This document shows positions 1 to 8,577 of a DNA stretch of 64,000 nt, in pieces. Origin of the DNA: JASLMY01 sp965226475. Its GTDB lineage: Bacteria > Pseudomonadota > Alphaproteobacteria > GCA-2731375. A program made the position numbers and the translations under genes. Location: the NCBI GenBank assembly GCA_965226475.1, contig CBDDDJ010000003.1, forward strand, positions 372,001 through 436,000. The letters run 5' to 3'. Position 1 is the stretch's first letter; each line of letters starts with the position of its first letter. The notes beneath the pieces are model-generated. The model searched no databases, was not told where the DNA came from, and was given only the letters and a program-made list of their open reading frames with translations.

Positions 1-2
1 CA

Positions 3-470
3 GCCGATCTCAGGCACAGCCTGTCGCTCAATCCGAACGATACCATGGTACTCTCCGTATTGGCCTATGCCGAGGCGAAGCTCGGCAATCTGGAGGCGGT
101 GAAGACGAGCGCGGCAAAGGCAATTCGCCTGAATCCCAGGGATATTTGGACCGGGACCGCCTATCTCGCGCTGGCGCAGGTGGCCTTCGTCGAGGACGAC
201 GAAGCCTTCAAAAACCATGCCGAGGAGGCCATACGGGCGCAGCCCAATGGGCCGATCCGCCGCGCCCTCATGGTGGCGCACGCCGGCAAGATCGGCGATT
301 CCACGCTGGTGAGGCAGCATCGCGAACATCTCGACAAGGTCGCGCCCGCCTTCATCTCCAGACTGATCGACGGCAAGTTGCAATTCTTCGAGAACGCGGA
401 ATACCAGCGGAAACTCGTCCGGGCCCTGGAAAAGGCGCTCGTGCTCGATGGGGCGGAGCCCTCGACATGA
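3..470 (+). CDS. TPR-containing protein, C-terminal part (5' end outside window)
   Basis: The reading frame is open from the left edge and ends in TGA, so only about 155 C-terminal residues are present. The sequence is helical and repeat-like, with phrases such as LNPND, LNPRD and AQPNG at repeat boundaries and the A/L spacing of tetratricopeptide repeats. Tetratricopeptide (TPR) domains mediate protein-protein contacts. In Alphaproteobacteria a tail of this kind often ends an adenylate cyclase or winged-helix regulator, but the N-terminal domain that would decide this is not visible. Its TGA overlaps the ATG of the next gene (ATGA), so the two are probably translationally coupled. Confidence 0.65.
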   Translation, partial: ADLRHSLSLNPNDTMVLSVLAYAEAKLGNLEAVKTSAAKAIRLNPRDIWTGTAYLALAQVAFVEDDEAFKNHAEEAIRAQPNGPIRRALMVAHAGKIGDSTLVRQHREHLDKVAPAFISRLIDGKLQFFENAEYQRKLVRALEKALVLDGAEPST

Positions 471-1177
471 ACTTCACCAAACCGATGATCGATATCGGCC
501 TCTACACCAACCGGCGCCAGCCGCAGCTGGATTTCTGGCAGGGCGAGGTGGGGTTGGCGTTCGATTATTTGGGAAAGCTCGGCGGTGGCGTGCATCAGCT
601 GCGCCACCACTGCAACGGCTCGATCATCAAGGTGAACCATGCGCGCGATGCCCTGACCAGCGACGCGCCCACGGGTCTCGTCGGCCTCACCATCGCGCGC
701 GAGGACCTGGCGGCGCCGCGCGATCTGCGCGACCCCGACGGCAACGCGGTCCGTCTCGTGCCAATGGGGGAGGGGGGCCTCGACAATCTGGCGCTCAGGC
801 TTCGGGTGCGCGCCGGGGCGGCGAGCCACGACTTCTATAGCCATGCTCTCGGCCTCGCGGACCTGGGGGAGGGGCGGCTCGGCGCCGGCCGCTCCGAAAT
901 CCGGCTGGAGGCGGAGCCGGGCGCCCCGCGCGTCGGCCCCCTGGCGGGCCTGGGCCTGCGCTATTTCACCTTTCAGATCGACGATTGCGACGGCGCCCAT
1001 GCCCGCGTGCTCGCCGCCGGCGGGACCGAGGGCCGCCCGCCCCGCACGCTGGGCGATGTGGTCCGCTATTCCTTCGTGCGCGACCCGGACGGGAACTGGA
1101 TAGAGCTTTCGGAACGGGCGAGCCTCACCGGCGGCCTGATCCCGCGCGACGACGATACGAGCCAGCGCAAAAGATGA
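467..1177 (+). CDS. VOC (glyoxalase/bleomycin-resistance/dioxygenase) superfamily protein, two modules
   Basis: The protein has 236 residues. The ATG overlaps the upstream stop and fixes the start. Two vicinal-oxygen-chelate modules are visible. The first opens with IDIGLYTNRRQPQLDFW and contains GGGVHQLRHH; the second opens with NLALRLRVRAGAASHDFY and ends RDPDGNWIELSE, the usual VOC terminus with its Glu metal ligand. VOC enzymes bind a divalent metal and act as glyoxalases, dioxygenases, epimerases or resistance proteins. The substrate cannot be told from sequence. Neighbours give no pathway: a TPR protein lies upstream and an IS-disrupted region downstream. Confidence 0.75.
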   Translation: MNFTKPMIDIGLYTNRRQPQLDFWQGEVGLAFDYLGKLGGGVHQLRHHCNGSIIKVNHARDALTSDAPTGLVGLTIAREDLAAPRDLRDPDGNAVRLVPMGEGGLDNLALRLRVRAGAASHDFYSHALGLADLGEGRLGAGRSEIRLEAEPGAPRVGPLAGLGLRYFTFQIDDCDGAHARVLAAGGTEGRPPRTLGDVVRYSFVRDPDGNWIELSERASLTGGLIPRDDDTSQRKR

Positions 1178-1370
1178 AGAGGCCACGCTCCGACGGAGAC
1201 GCCTGATCAGGTCGTCCTGATTCTGCATTACGATGTCGAGGGCCGGAGATCGGCCTGAATGGCGCTTGTGGCTTTCGAGTCACGCGGGCGTTAACCATTT
1301 GGCAAGCTCTTGGCGCTTACATGGACAAATGACGTTACTTCCGCAAAACTATTACGGGGTGATTCGCGGG

Positions 1371-1610
1371 ATGGGACCGATGGACGCAAGCTTGAATACG
1401 CCGACGCTCGGTGCCGGCACGTCGGCCATGATCGGCAAGTTGATGGTACGGCTCCGCGCGGATGGGCTGCTGAGCGCCGAGGGCACCGACGCTATTCTGC
1501 GCAACGCGCTCGCGCACGTGGCCCCGCCGCGCCCGGCGACCAAGTCCTACGCCGAACTCTTCGCCGACGCTGGCTCGCACGACGTGGATGGCCTCTTCGC
1601 CGCCGCCTGA
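1371..1610 (+). CDS. Small hypothetical protein
   Basis: A 79-residue frame starting MGPMDASLN and ending in TGA. I do not recognise a family. The middle (MIGKLMVRLRADGLLSAEGT) reads as a plausible amphipathic helix, and codon use looks like that of neighbours. No strong ribosome-binding site precedes either ATG (1371 or 1380), and the frame stays open upstream to 1233. It ends four bases before the reconstructed original stop of the convergent cyclase gene (1615-1617), a spacing typical of two real convergent genes. Confidence 0.4.
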   Translation: MGPMDASLNTPTLGAGTSAMIGKLMVRLRADGLLSAEGTDAILRNALAHVAPPRPATKSYAELFADAGSHDVDGLFAAA

Positions 1611-1643
1611 ATGATCATCGAAGCGCGGCGATCGCCCGGTCGA

Positions 1644-2684
1644 TATTCTTTGGCTCAATTCGTGAAACGTATGCATTTGTGATAGAATGCTCGGAACGTC
1701 AGGGGGTTGGGTCATGGACACCAGGGGTTTCCAGGTGTGGCTTTCGGGGGCGCGCGGGCTGACGCGCGTGCAGCGGCACGAGGCGCTCGCGGTGCTGTCG
1801 GGCCGGAGCGAAGGCGAGGCATCGAAGGCCGCGATCGAGCTTGGTGTGGACGAGGCCCGGCGCTGTCCGCACTGCGCGAGCGAAGGGGCGGTTTCGCGCG
1901 GTGTGGCGCGGGGTCTGCGGCGCTACCAGTGCAAGGGCTGCGGCAGGACCTTCAACGCGCTGACCGGTACGCCGCTGTCGGGCCTGCACCACAAGGAACG
2001 CTGGCTGTCGTTCGGGGCGTCGCTGGCGGAGGGGGAGACGGTGAAGGCCTCGGCGGCGCGCTGCGACGTGGCGGTGAGCACGGCGTTCCGCTGGCGTCAC
2101 CGGTTTCTGGCGGCGGCGCGGAGCGATTCGAAGGTGCTCAAGGGGATCGTGGAAGCGGACGAGACCTACGTCCTGGAGAGCCGGAAGGGCGCGCGCGGGC
2201 TGGGACGCAAGGCACGGCGGCGGGGCGGCAAGGCGAAGAAGCGCGGCCTCTCGCGCGAGCAGGTGCCGGTTCTCATGGCGGCGGACCGGAGCGGGACGAC
2301 GGTGAGCGCGGTGCTGCCCAGGGTCGACGCGGCGGCGCTCACGGCTGCTCTCGACCCGGTGGTCGCGAAGGACGCCCTGCTGGTCTCCGACGGTGGCGCG
2401 AGCTATCCACCTTGCGCCGCCGCGCTCGGGGTGAGCCACGAAGCACTCAACCGCTCGATGGGGGAACGGGTTCGGGGCGATCTGCATGTGCAGACGGTGA
2501 ACAGCCGCCACAGCCGGTTGAAGGACTTGCTGCGTCCCCGCCGCGGCATCGCCACCCGCTATCTGGACAACTACCTGAGCTGGTTCCACCTCGTCGGCCT
2601 CGCCCCCGGGGCCAATGACCGAGCCTGCCTCGCCGCCGCCGTAACAAGGTGACGCATATAATTCACGAATTGAGCCTATTCTTT
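1644..2684 (+). mobile_element. Complete IS1595-family (ISXO2-like) insertion sequence with 8-bp target duplication
   Basis: The element spans 1652-2676 (1025 bp). Its ends are inverted repeats: 15 bases match exactly (GGCTCAATTCGTGAA at 1652-1666, complement at 2662-2676), and the match resumes after three mismatches to about 23 bases. It is flanked by perfect 8-bp direct repeats TATTCTTT (1644-1651 and 2677-2684), the duplication length known for IS1595-family elements. One transposase gene fills it. The insertion lies inside the 3' end of the cyclase-AAA-TPR gene on the opposite strand. The intact duplication and ends point to a fairly recent insertion. Confidence 0.93.
1714..2652 (+). CDS. 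IS1595-family transposase (ISXO2-like, zinc-ribbon plus DDE-type domain)
   Basis: About 312 residues from the ATG that follows an AGGGGG site; an in-frame ATG at 1687 is an alternative. The N-terminal third has a zinc ribbon, CPHC followed by CKGC about 25 residues later. A helix-turn-helix-like segment follows (ASAARCDVAVSTAFRWRHRF). The ISXO2-like catalytic core then shows VEADETY, LLVSDGG and HVQTVNSRHSRLKDLL, giving the acidic residues of the RNase-H fold. A basic stretch rich in Arg/Lys follows the first catalytic Asp. No frameshift or stop is seen, so the element could be active. Confidence 0.93.
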   Translation: MDTRGFQVWLSGARGLTRVQRHEALAVLSGRSEGEASKAAIELGVDEARRCPHCASEGAVSRGVARGLRRYQCKGCGRTFNALTGTPLSGLHHKERWLSFGASLAEGETVKASAARCDVAVSTAFRWRHRFLAAARSDSKVLKGIVEADETYVLESRKGARGLGRKARRRGGKAKKRGLSREQVPVLMAADRSGTTVSAVLPRVDAAALTAALDPVVAKDALLVSDGGASYPPCAAALGVSHEALNRSMGERVRGDLHVQTVNSRHSRLKDLLRPRRGIATRYLDNYLSWFHLVGLAPGANDRACLAAAVTR

Positions 2685-5600
2685 TGCAGTGACGACACTT
2701 CGAGCCTGACGGCGATTTCGCGCGCCTCGTCGAACCTTGCGTGCGCCTCGTCCTTGCGCTTGCCCGCCACGTCCAGTCGGCCGAGGCCGAAGAGGCCGGC
2801 GGCCAGCAAGTAAGGTATGTCGTGCTCCCGGGAAGACGCGACCGCCTCGGATAGCCGTTCGCGGGCCCGTCGCGCGGCGAAGGGGGCGGTCTTGAGGATG
2901 AATCCAAGGTTCTTGAGAATTACCGTGACAGGCGGCCGCTCCTTAGAGAGGACCATTTCCAGATAGATCTCTCCCAGGTAATAGCTCGACCAGATCTGGG
3001 CGAGGGGTTGGCCGAGTTGTTCAAACGCCCGCGTCTTGGCTTCGATATGCGCCACGCCCTCGGCCATGCGGCCGGCGATGACGAGGGCCAGGCCATAGGG
3101 CAGGTCGACGGTGATGAAGTTGACGATCAGCAGATTGCCCGCGGCCGTGATCCGCCGCATCTCCTCCAGGATTTCCAACGCCTCGCCTGCGCGGCCCATC
3201 AGGACCATGGCGAAGGCCTTGGCACCGCGCGCATACAGCCGGTCTATCGGACTCATGGACAGGTTCAGGGCCTCGTCGGCATGTTCGATCCCCTGCTGAG
3301 GGTCGCCTGAAATCACCGTGAGGTAGGCGAGACGCCAAAGGCCCATGCCGCGGGGGCGTGGATCGCCGGTCTCGCGGCTGAGTTCCAGCAATTGGAGATC
3401 GAAGACGACGGCTTCGTCCGGCCGCCCCCACATGGCGGCCTCGTTGCCGCGCGCGACCATGGCCTTGGACGTCAACCAGACGTCACCGATCCGACGTCCG
3501 ACCTCGATCGCCTCTTCACCAAGGCGGTTGACCGTCTCTCTTCGAGCGACGCTCGCGGGCTCCCAATAAATATAGTGCCACATCAAGCCCATCTTGGTGT
3601 AGGCGATGGCAACTTCGTCATCGATTTCCTGGCCGATCTCCAGGGCCCGTTCCAGCAGCGGGCGGCCGATGTCCTGCCGCGCGCCAAAGACATGGGCGTA
3701 GCCGGTCTCGAAAAGAAAGCGCGAGAGACGGCGCTGGTCGCCCAGCGCCTCGATGCGGGGGAGATATTTCTCCACCATGGCGATCAGGCTGCCGAAGTCG
3801 ATGGTGAAATAGTGAACCCGGGCAACGCCCAGCAGTACGTCGGCAAGGAAGTCGTCGTCGTCGGCGTCCGGGTGGCGCTCGAAGAGATCGAGGACGGCGC
3901 GGAAACGCTCGGCGGCCTCCTCCAACGCGTAGACGCCGAGGCTCTTCTCGCCCGCCATCGCCAGATAGCGCATCGCCTTGTCGGCCTGGTCCGTCAGGCT
4001 GTAGTGGTGGGTCAGCAGGTCGGCCGCTTCTTCCAGCCGGTTGGCGTGCAGGCGTTCGAAGGCGGCGGCGGCGCGGCCATGCAGCTCGGCTTTGCGCGGG
4101 CCGAGCAAGCTGTCGTAGACCGCGTCGCGGATCAGCGCGTTGCGGAACTCGTAGCCGCCATCCTCGTCGCTCCTAAACACGAGGTCGGCGGTCTCCAAGG
4201 CCGCGAGAAGTTCTTCCGTCGGTGCCTCGATGCCGGCGATCTCGGCGAGGGGACCCGGCGGAAAGCGGCGGCCGACCACGGCGGCGGCCTCCAGCACGGC
4301 GCGGGCACCGGCCTCCAGATGGTCGAAACGTTCCATCAACAGGTTGGCAAGGCTCGCCGGAAGGGCCGCCGAACCCGCTTCGAAGCGCACCCCTTCGGGG
4401 CCGGCCGCGAGGCGACCCTCGTCCTGGAGCCAGCTCGTCAGTTCCTCGACGAAAAGCGGGTTGCCCTCGGCTTTGTCGGTGATCAGGCGGGCGAGGTCGT
4501 CGGGGACCTGGTCGACGCCGAGCCGGCTCTTCAGCAGATCGACGGTGCCGCCGCCGGAAAGCGGCGCCAGGCGGACCTCGGCCATGGCTCCGGCATCGGC
4601 CCAAGGAGGCGCGTACTCGGGCCGCCGCGTGGTGATGACGAGAAGGCGGGGAATGCGGTCATCCGAGAGGCTGCGTCGCACCAACTCCGCCGAGGCCCTA
4701 TCGATCCAATGCAGGTCTTCCAGCAGCAGGACGAGGGGCGAGATGCGGCAACGCTCGCAAAGCAGCATCAGAATGGCGTCGCGGGTGCGGATGCCGACGG
4801 TCTCGGAGGCGCGCTCGCCGAGCGCCGCGTCGTCGCCCACCTGGCCCAGCAGGTTCAACAGGTAGGGCAGCGTCGCGGCCAGCTCGGCGCCCAGCACCGT
4901 CAGGCCGCGCGTCAGCCGGTCCTCGATCTCCGCGCGATCGGCCTCGTCGGGGATGCGGAAGGAGGTGCGGACGATCTCGATGAAAGGCAGGTAGGGCGAT
5001 GCGCGGCCGTCCGGGGTGCAGGCGCCGCGCAGGAAGAAGGTGCCTTCGGGCAGGCCCAGGCGGAACTCGTGCACGAGGCGGGTCTTGCCGATCCCGGCCT
5101 CGCCGACGATGTCGACCAGGCGGACGGCTCCCGCCATCGCCAGGCGCCAGTTTTCCTCCAGGACCTCCTGCTCCCGGCGGCGGCCGACCAGTGCCGTCAG
5201 GCCCCGGCCTATCGCGACGTCGAAGCGGCTGACGCCCTCGCGAACGGCATCCAGCCGCCAGAGCTTCTGCGGTCCCGCCTTGCCCTTCAACTCGCGTTCG
5301 CCGAGGTAATCGGCCTCGACGAAGCCTTCGACCAGTGCGTGGGTCGCCTCGCTCATCAACACGGTGCCGCCCTCGGCTTGCGCCTCGATCCGGGACGCCA
5401 GGTTGACCGTGTCGCCGAGCGCCGTGGTCTCCATCCGCCGATCATCGCCGACGGCGCCGATGATGAGCGGCCCGCTGTTGAGGCCGACGCGGAAGCTGGG
5501 GCGGGCGCCGTAGTTGGCCTCGGCCTCGCCGGCCACGGCCGCCATCCGTGCCTGAATGTCGAGCGCGGCGCGGCAAGCCCGCAGCGGCGCATCCTCGATC

Positions 5601-5833
5601 GCCACCGGCGCGCCGAAGAGCGCCATGACCCCGTCACCGGTCATCTCCTGCACCGTGCCGCCCTGGTCATGGACGGCCTCGCTCAGCTCCCGGTGGACGC
5701 GTTGCATCAGGAGATAGGTCTTCTCCTCGCCGAGTTTGTCGGCGAGCGGCGTGTAATCGGCCATGTCGGCGAAGAGTACGGTCACTTGACGGCGTTGCGC
5801 CGCGCTTCCCGCATCCGTCGGCGCCTCGTTCAT
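2663..5833 (-). CDS. Class III adenylate/guanylate cyclase fused to AAA ATPase and TPR domains; C-terminus altered by the IS
   Basis: The protein has 1056 residues. Residues about 14-190 form a class III nucleotide cyclase domain with metal aspartates D23 (LFADMADYT) and D67 (MTGDGVM) and the transition-state pair N144/R148 (TVNLASRIE). A P-loop ATPase follows with Walker A GEAGIGKT at 244-251 and a Walker B-like LLLLEDLHW. The C-terminal half is TPR-like helices. This is the layout of signalling ATPase-cyclases that sense an input through the TPR region. The last residues, RLNS, and the stop come from the right end of the inserted IS. Without the IS the frame would read on as IDRAIAALR and stop at 1615-1617, so only about nine native residues are lost and function is probably kept. 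Confidence 0.9.
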   Translation of the reverse strand: MNEAPTDAGSAAQRRQVTVLFADMADYTPLADKLGEEKTYLLMQRVHRELSEAVHDQGGTVQEMTGDGVMALFGAPVAIEDAPLRACRAALDIQARMAAVAGEAEANYGARPSFRVGLNSGPLIIGAVGDDRRMETTALGDTVNLASRIEAQAEGGTVLMSEATHALVEGFVEADYLGERELKGKAGPQKLWRLDAVREGVSRFDVAIGRGLTALVGRRREQEVLEENWRLAMAGAVRLVDIVGEAGIGKTRLVHEFRLGLPEGTFFLRGACTPDGRASPYLPFIEIVRTSFRIPDEADRAEIEDRLTRGLTVLGAELAATLPYLLNLLGQVGDDAALGERASETVGIRTRDAILMLLCERCRISPLVLLLEDLHWIDRASAELVRRSLSDDRIPRLLVITTRRPEYAPPWADAGAMAEVRLAPLSGGGTVDLLKSRLGVDQVPDDLARLITDKAEGNPLFVEELTSWLQDEGRLAAGPEGVRFEAGSAALPASLANLLMERFDHLEAGARAVLEAAAVVGRRFPPGPLAEIAGIEAPTEELLAALETADLVFRSDEDGGYEFRNALIRDAVYDSLLGPRKAELHGRAAAAFERLHANRLEEAADLLTHHYSLTDQADKAMRYLAMAGEKSLGVYALEEAAERFRAVLDLFERHPDADDDDFLADVLLGVARVHYFTIDFGSLIAMVEKYLPRIEALGDQRRLSRFLFETGYAHVFGARQDIGRPLLERALEIGQEIDDEVAIAYTKMGLMWHYIYWEPASVARRETVNRLGEEAIEVGRRIGDVWLTSKAMVARGNEAAMWGRPDEAVVFDLQLLELSRETGDPRPRGMGLWRLAYLTVISGDPQQGIEHADEALNLSMSPIDRLYARGAKAFAMVLMGRAGEALEILEEMRRITAAGNLLIVNFITVDLPYGLALVIAGRMAEGVAHIEAKTRAFEQLGQPLAQIWSSYYLGEIYLEMVLSKERPPVTVILKNLGFILKTAPFAARRARERLSEAVASSREHDIPYLLAAGLFGLGRLDVAGKRKDEAHARFDEAREIAVRLEVSSLQKNRLNS

Positions 5834-5979
5834 GCCACCCCCAGAGGCGAACTCGTCCCGCTGCCCCGATGCTAGCGACTATCGCAGGGAGCCTCAACGT
5901 CGTCGCTGGACGCCGTGTCCGTTTCGGCCGACCATGGCGTCGTGGCGCACGGCGGACGCCTTTGGGAGGGAACGAAGAT

Positions 5980-6750
5980 ATGAATACCGAGATTCGAACC
6001 GACATACTGGCTGGCCGGGTGGCGCTGGTGACCGGCGGCTCGCGCGGCAATGGCGCGGCGATCGCCAAGGGCCTGGCGCGCCACGGCGCGGCCGTCGCGG
6101 TGAGCGACGTGCTGGACGAGGGCGCTGCCCAAGTCGCGGGCGAAATCGAGGCGGCCGCCGGCAAGGCGATCTGGCGCCATCTGGACGTGGTCGACCCGCA
6201 AGCCTGCGGTGCCATCGCGGGCGAGATTCAGGGTGAACTCGGCGATATCTCCATCCTGATCAACAACGCCGGCGTCATCAGCCGCGACGCCATCGGTGGC
6301 CAGGGCTTCCAGGAAGGCTGGCGGCGGGTTTTGGATGTCAACCTGGAAGGCGTCATGAACATGACCGACGCCTGCCTCGACCAGCTGCGCCGCACCCAGG
6401 GCAGCGTCGTCAATTTGGCCTCGATCCGCTCCTTCATCGCGGCGCGGGAGTCGGCCGCCTATTGCGCCTCCAAGGGCGCGGTGGCGATGCTGACCAAGGC
6501 GATGGCGACCGAACTGGCCACGGACGGTATCCGCGTCAACGCCATAGCACCGGGCATCATCGCGACGCCGATGACCGTGGTCCACCGCGAGAACCCCGAG
6601 ACGCTCGCCGCCTTCCTTACCCGCGTCCCCGTCGACCGCGTGGGCGAGCCGGAGGAACTGGCCGGCCCCGCCGTTTTTCTCGTCTCCGAACTTGCGAGCT
6701 ACGTCACCGGCGTCATCCTGCCCGTTGACGGTGGCCTGATGGCCAACTAG
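5980..6750 (+). CDS. SDR family NAD(P)-dependent oxidoreductase
   Basis: A 256-residue classical short-chain dehydrogenase/reductase. The ATG follows GGGAGGGAACGA. The cofactor motif TGGSRGNG is at 18-25, NNAG at 95-98, and the catalytic triad is S148, Y161 and K165 (YCASK). The C-terminal PVDGGLMAN is the usual SDR end. An acidic residue in the loop after beta-2 (VSDVLD) suggests NAD+ preference, which is inference. It begins a three-gene set with an enoyl-CoA hydratase 9 bp downstream and a 2OG oxygenase, so a 3-hydroxyacyl or hydroxy-acid substrate is plausible but not shown. Confidence 0.9.
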   Translation: MNTEIRTDILAGRVALVTGGSRGNGAAIAKGLARHGAAVAVSDVLDEGAAQVAGEIEAAAGKAIWRHLDVVDPQACGAIAGEIQGELGDISILINNAGVISRDAIGGQGFQEGWRRVLDVNLEGVMNMTDACLDQLRRTQGSVVNLASIRSFIAARESAAYCASKGAVAMLTKAMATELATDGIRVNAIAPGIIATPMTVVHRENPETLAAFLTRVPVDRVGEPEELAGPAVFLVSELASYVTGVILPVDGGLMAN

Positions 6751-6759
6751 GCGCCCGGC

Positions 6760-7548
6760 ATGGAGTTCGAGACCCTGCTTCTGGCCGTCGACGAGGCCGC
6801 CGCCCGCGCCACCATCACCATCAACCGGCCGGATTCGCTGAACGCCCTCAATTCCACGGTGTTCGCCGAGATGGGGGAGGCGCTCGACCATCTGGCGGGC
6901 CAGCCGGCGGTGCGCGTCATCGTCTTGAAGGGGGCGGGCGAAAAGTCCTTCGTCGCCGGCGCCGACATCAAGGAGATGGCGGACATGAGCCGGGCGGCGG
7001 CGGAGACCCGTAGCTGGCACGGCATGCGGCTCTACGACCAGATGCGCCGCCAGCCGCAGCCGCTGGTCGCCTCGGTGCAGGGCTATGCGCTGGGCGGCGG
7101 CATGCTGATCGCCGTCGCCTGCGACGTGTGCGTGGCGAGCGAGAAGGCCCAGTTCGGCTATCCGGAAATCAAGCTCGGCATCTTCCCCGGCACCGGCGGC
7201 ACGGTGCTGGTCGATCGGCTGTTGGGCGCGGCGACGGCTCGGGCGATCTGCCTCCTGGGCGATCGTTTTTCCGCGGAGCGGGCCTATCAGCTCGGCATCG
7301 TCAACCGCTTGGTGGCGCACGAGGAACTGGAGAGCGCCACGGCGGAGGTGGCGGCGACGCTGGCCGGCTACAGCCCCGTCGCCATCCGCGAACTGAAACG
7401 CGCCCTCAACGCCTCCCTCGAGATGGATTTCGAGGCCGCCCGCGCGCTGGAGATCGAGGCCTACGGCCGCGCCTTCGAGAGCAAGGACCGGCGCGAGGGC
7501 ATGGCCGCCTTCGTCGAGAAGCGCCCGCCGGTGTTCCGAGGCCGATGA
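6760..7548 (+). CDS. Enoyl-CoA hydratase/isomerase (crotonase) family protein
   Basis: The protein has 262 residues, the normal length for single-domain crotonases. The first oxyanion-hole motif is FVAGADIKEMADMS; the second is ALGGGMLIAVACD. The EIKLGIFPGTGG segment carries the catalytic-loop Glu expected of a hydratase, as in FadB/PaaF-type enzymes. The C-terminal helix ends FVEKRPPVFRGR, as is usual. It adds water to, or isomerises, 2-enoyl-CoA thioesters in the cytoplasm. The gene sits 9 bp after the SDR and overlaps the oxygenase start by 4 bp, so the three are likely co-transcribed. Chain-length preference cannot be read from the sequence. Confidence 0.9.
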   Translation: MEFETLLLAVDEAAARATITINRPDSLNALNSTVFAEMGEALDHLAGQPAVRVIVLKGAGEKSFVAGADIKEMADMSRAAAETRSWHGMRLYDQMRRQPQPLVASVQGYALGGGMLIAVACDVCVASEKAQFGYPEIKLGIFPGTGGTVLVDRLLGAATARAICLLGDRFSAERAYQLGIVNRLVAHEELESATAEVAATLAGYSPVAIRELKRALNASLEMDFEAARALEIEAYGRAFESKDRREGMAAFVEKRPPVFRGR

Positions 7549-8537
7549 GCACGAACGTCCCGATCGTCGACCTCGCGCCGAGCTTCTCGGGTGACGACGG
7601 CGCGGCCCGAGCGGTCGCCCGGGCGATCGACGAGGCCTACCGGCGCCTCGGCTTCATGTATGTGGTCGGCCACGGCGTCCCGGAGGCGGAGATCCAGGCC
7701 GCGTTCGCCGCGTCCCGCGCCTTCCATGCCCTGCCGGACGAGGCGAAGCGGGCCGTCGCCATGAACGAGTGGCACCGGGGCTACATGGGATATGCCACCT
7801 CGCGTATCGTCACCTCGCGGGTCGCCAAGGCCACCCGGCCGAACATGAGCGAGTCCTTCATGGTGATGCACGAGGTCGCGGCCGACGACCCCGCCTATCT
7901 CGCCGGCAAACCGCTGCAAGGCCCCAACCTCTGGCCGGCCGAGTCGCCGGGCTTCCGCGAGGCGATTTTGGCCTACGTCCGCGATCTGCAAGGCCTTGCC
8001 CGCCATCTGACGGGCCTTTTCGAACTGGCCCTCGGACTGGAGGCCGGCCGCCTGGCGCCGATGTTCGCCCGCCCCACCACCTTCCTCCGTCTGTTGCACT
8101 ACCCGCCCTTGCCCGAGAGCGCGCCCGAGGACGAATTCGGCGCGACCCCGCATACCGATTATGGCTTCGTGACGCTCCTGGCGCAGGACGAAATCGGCGG
8201 CCTCCAGGTCCAGCTCGACGGCAAGCGCTGGGTTCCCGCCCCGCCGGTGGCGAACTCCTTCGTCGTCAACATCGCTGACATGTGCGAGCGGCTCTCCAAC
8301 GGTCGCTGGCGCTCCACCCGCCACCGGGTGATCAACCGCGCGGGCCGGGACCGCTATTCGATCCCGTTCTTCTACGACATGGACATGGAGGCCGAGGTCG
8401 CCCCGCTTCCCGAGTGCATCGACGAGAATGCCACCGCCGCCTGGGACCCGGTGTTCTATGGCGAGTATCTGATGGCCCGCCTGGACGCGAACTACGTCTA
8501 TCGCGGCGGTGCAGGCGGGGAGGCGCGCGCGGACTGA
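7545..8537 (+). CDS. Isopenicillin N synthase-like 2-oxoglutarate/Fe(II) oxygenase
   Basis: A 330-residue protein whose start is fixed by an ATGA overlap with the hydratase gene. The N-terminal DIOX_N region (PIVDLAPSF, GFMYVVGHGVP) is followed by the double-stranded beta-helix core with the iron ligands H203, D205 (TPHTDYGF) and H260 (STRHRV). The R270-Y-S272 motif binds the 2-oxoglutarate carboxylate. Members hydroxylate, desaturate or cyclise small molecules. In bacteria similar genes beside SDR and crotonase genes usually act in catabolism rather than antibiotic synthesis. A second paralogue lies at 42335. Confidence 0.9.
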   Translation: MSTNVPIVDLAPSFSGDDGAARAVARAIDEAYRRLGFMYVVGHGVPEAEIQAAFAASRAFHALPDEAKRAVAMNEWHRGYMGYATSRIVTSRVAKATRPNMSESFMVMHEVAADDPAYLAGKPLQGPNLWPAESPGFREAILAYVRDLQGLARHLTGLFELALGLEAGRLAPMFARPTTFLRLLHYPPLPESAPEDEFGATPHTDYGFVTLLAQDEIGGLQVQLDGKRWVPAPPVANSFVVNIADMCERLSNGRWRSTRHRVINRAGRDRYSIPFFYDMDMEAEVAPLPECIDENATAAWDPVFYGEYLMARLDANYVYRGGAGGEARAD

Positions 8538-8577
8538 TCCGGGGGAGCGGGGCGGCTGGGACTTTTGTCGTTAAACC

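Noticed and set aside
3392..5875. Long open frame on the plus strand opposite the cyclase gene
   Set aside because: Antisense shadow of GC-rich coding DNA. The translation is low in hydrophobic cores and has no domain, while the minus-strand frame has full cyclase, AAA and TPR motifs.
5990..6010. GATTCGAACC resembling a tRNA T-arm
   Set aside because: It lies in the first codons of the SDR gene, and no acceptor stem or anticodon arm can be formed around it.
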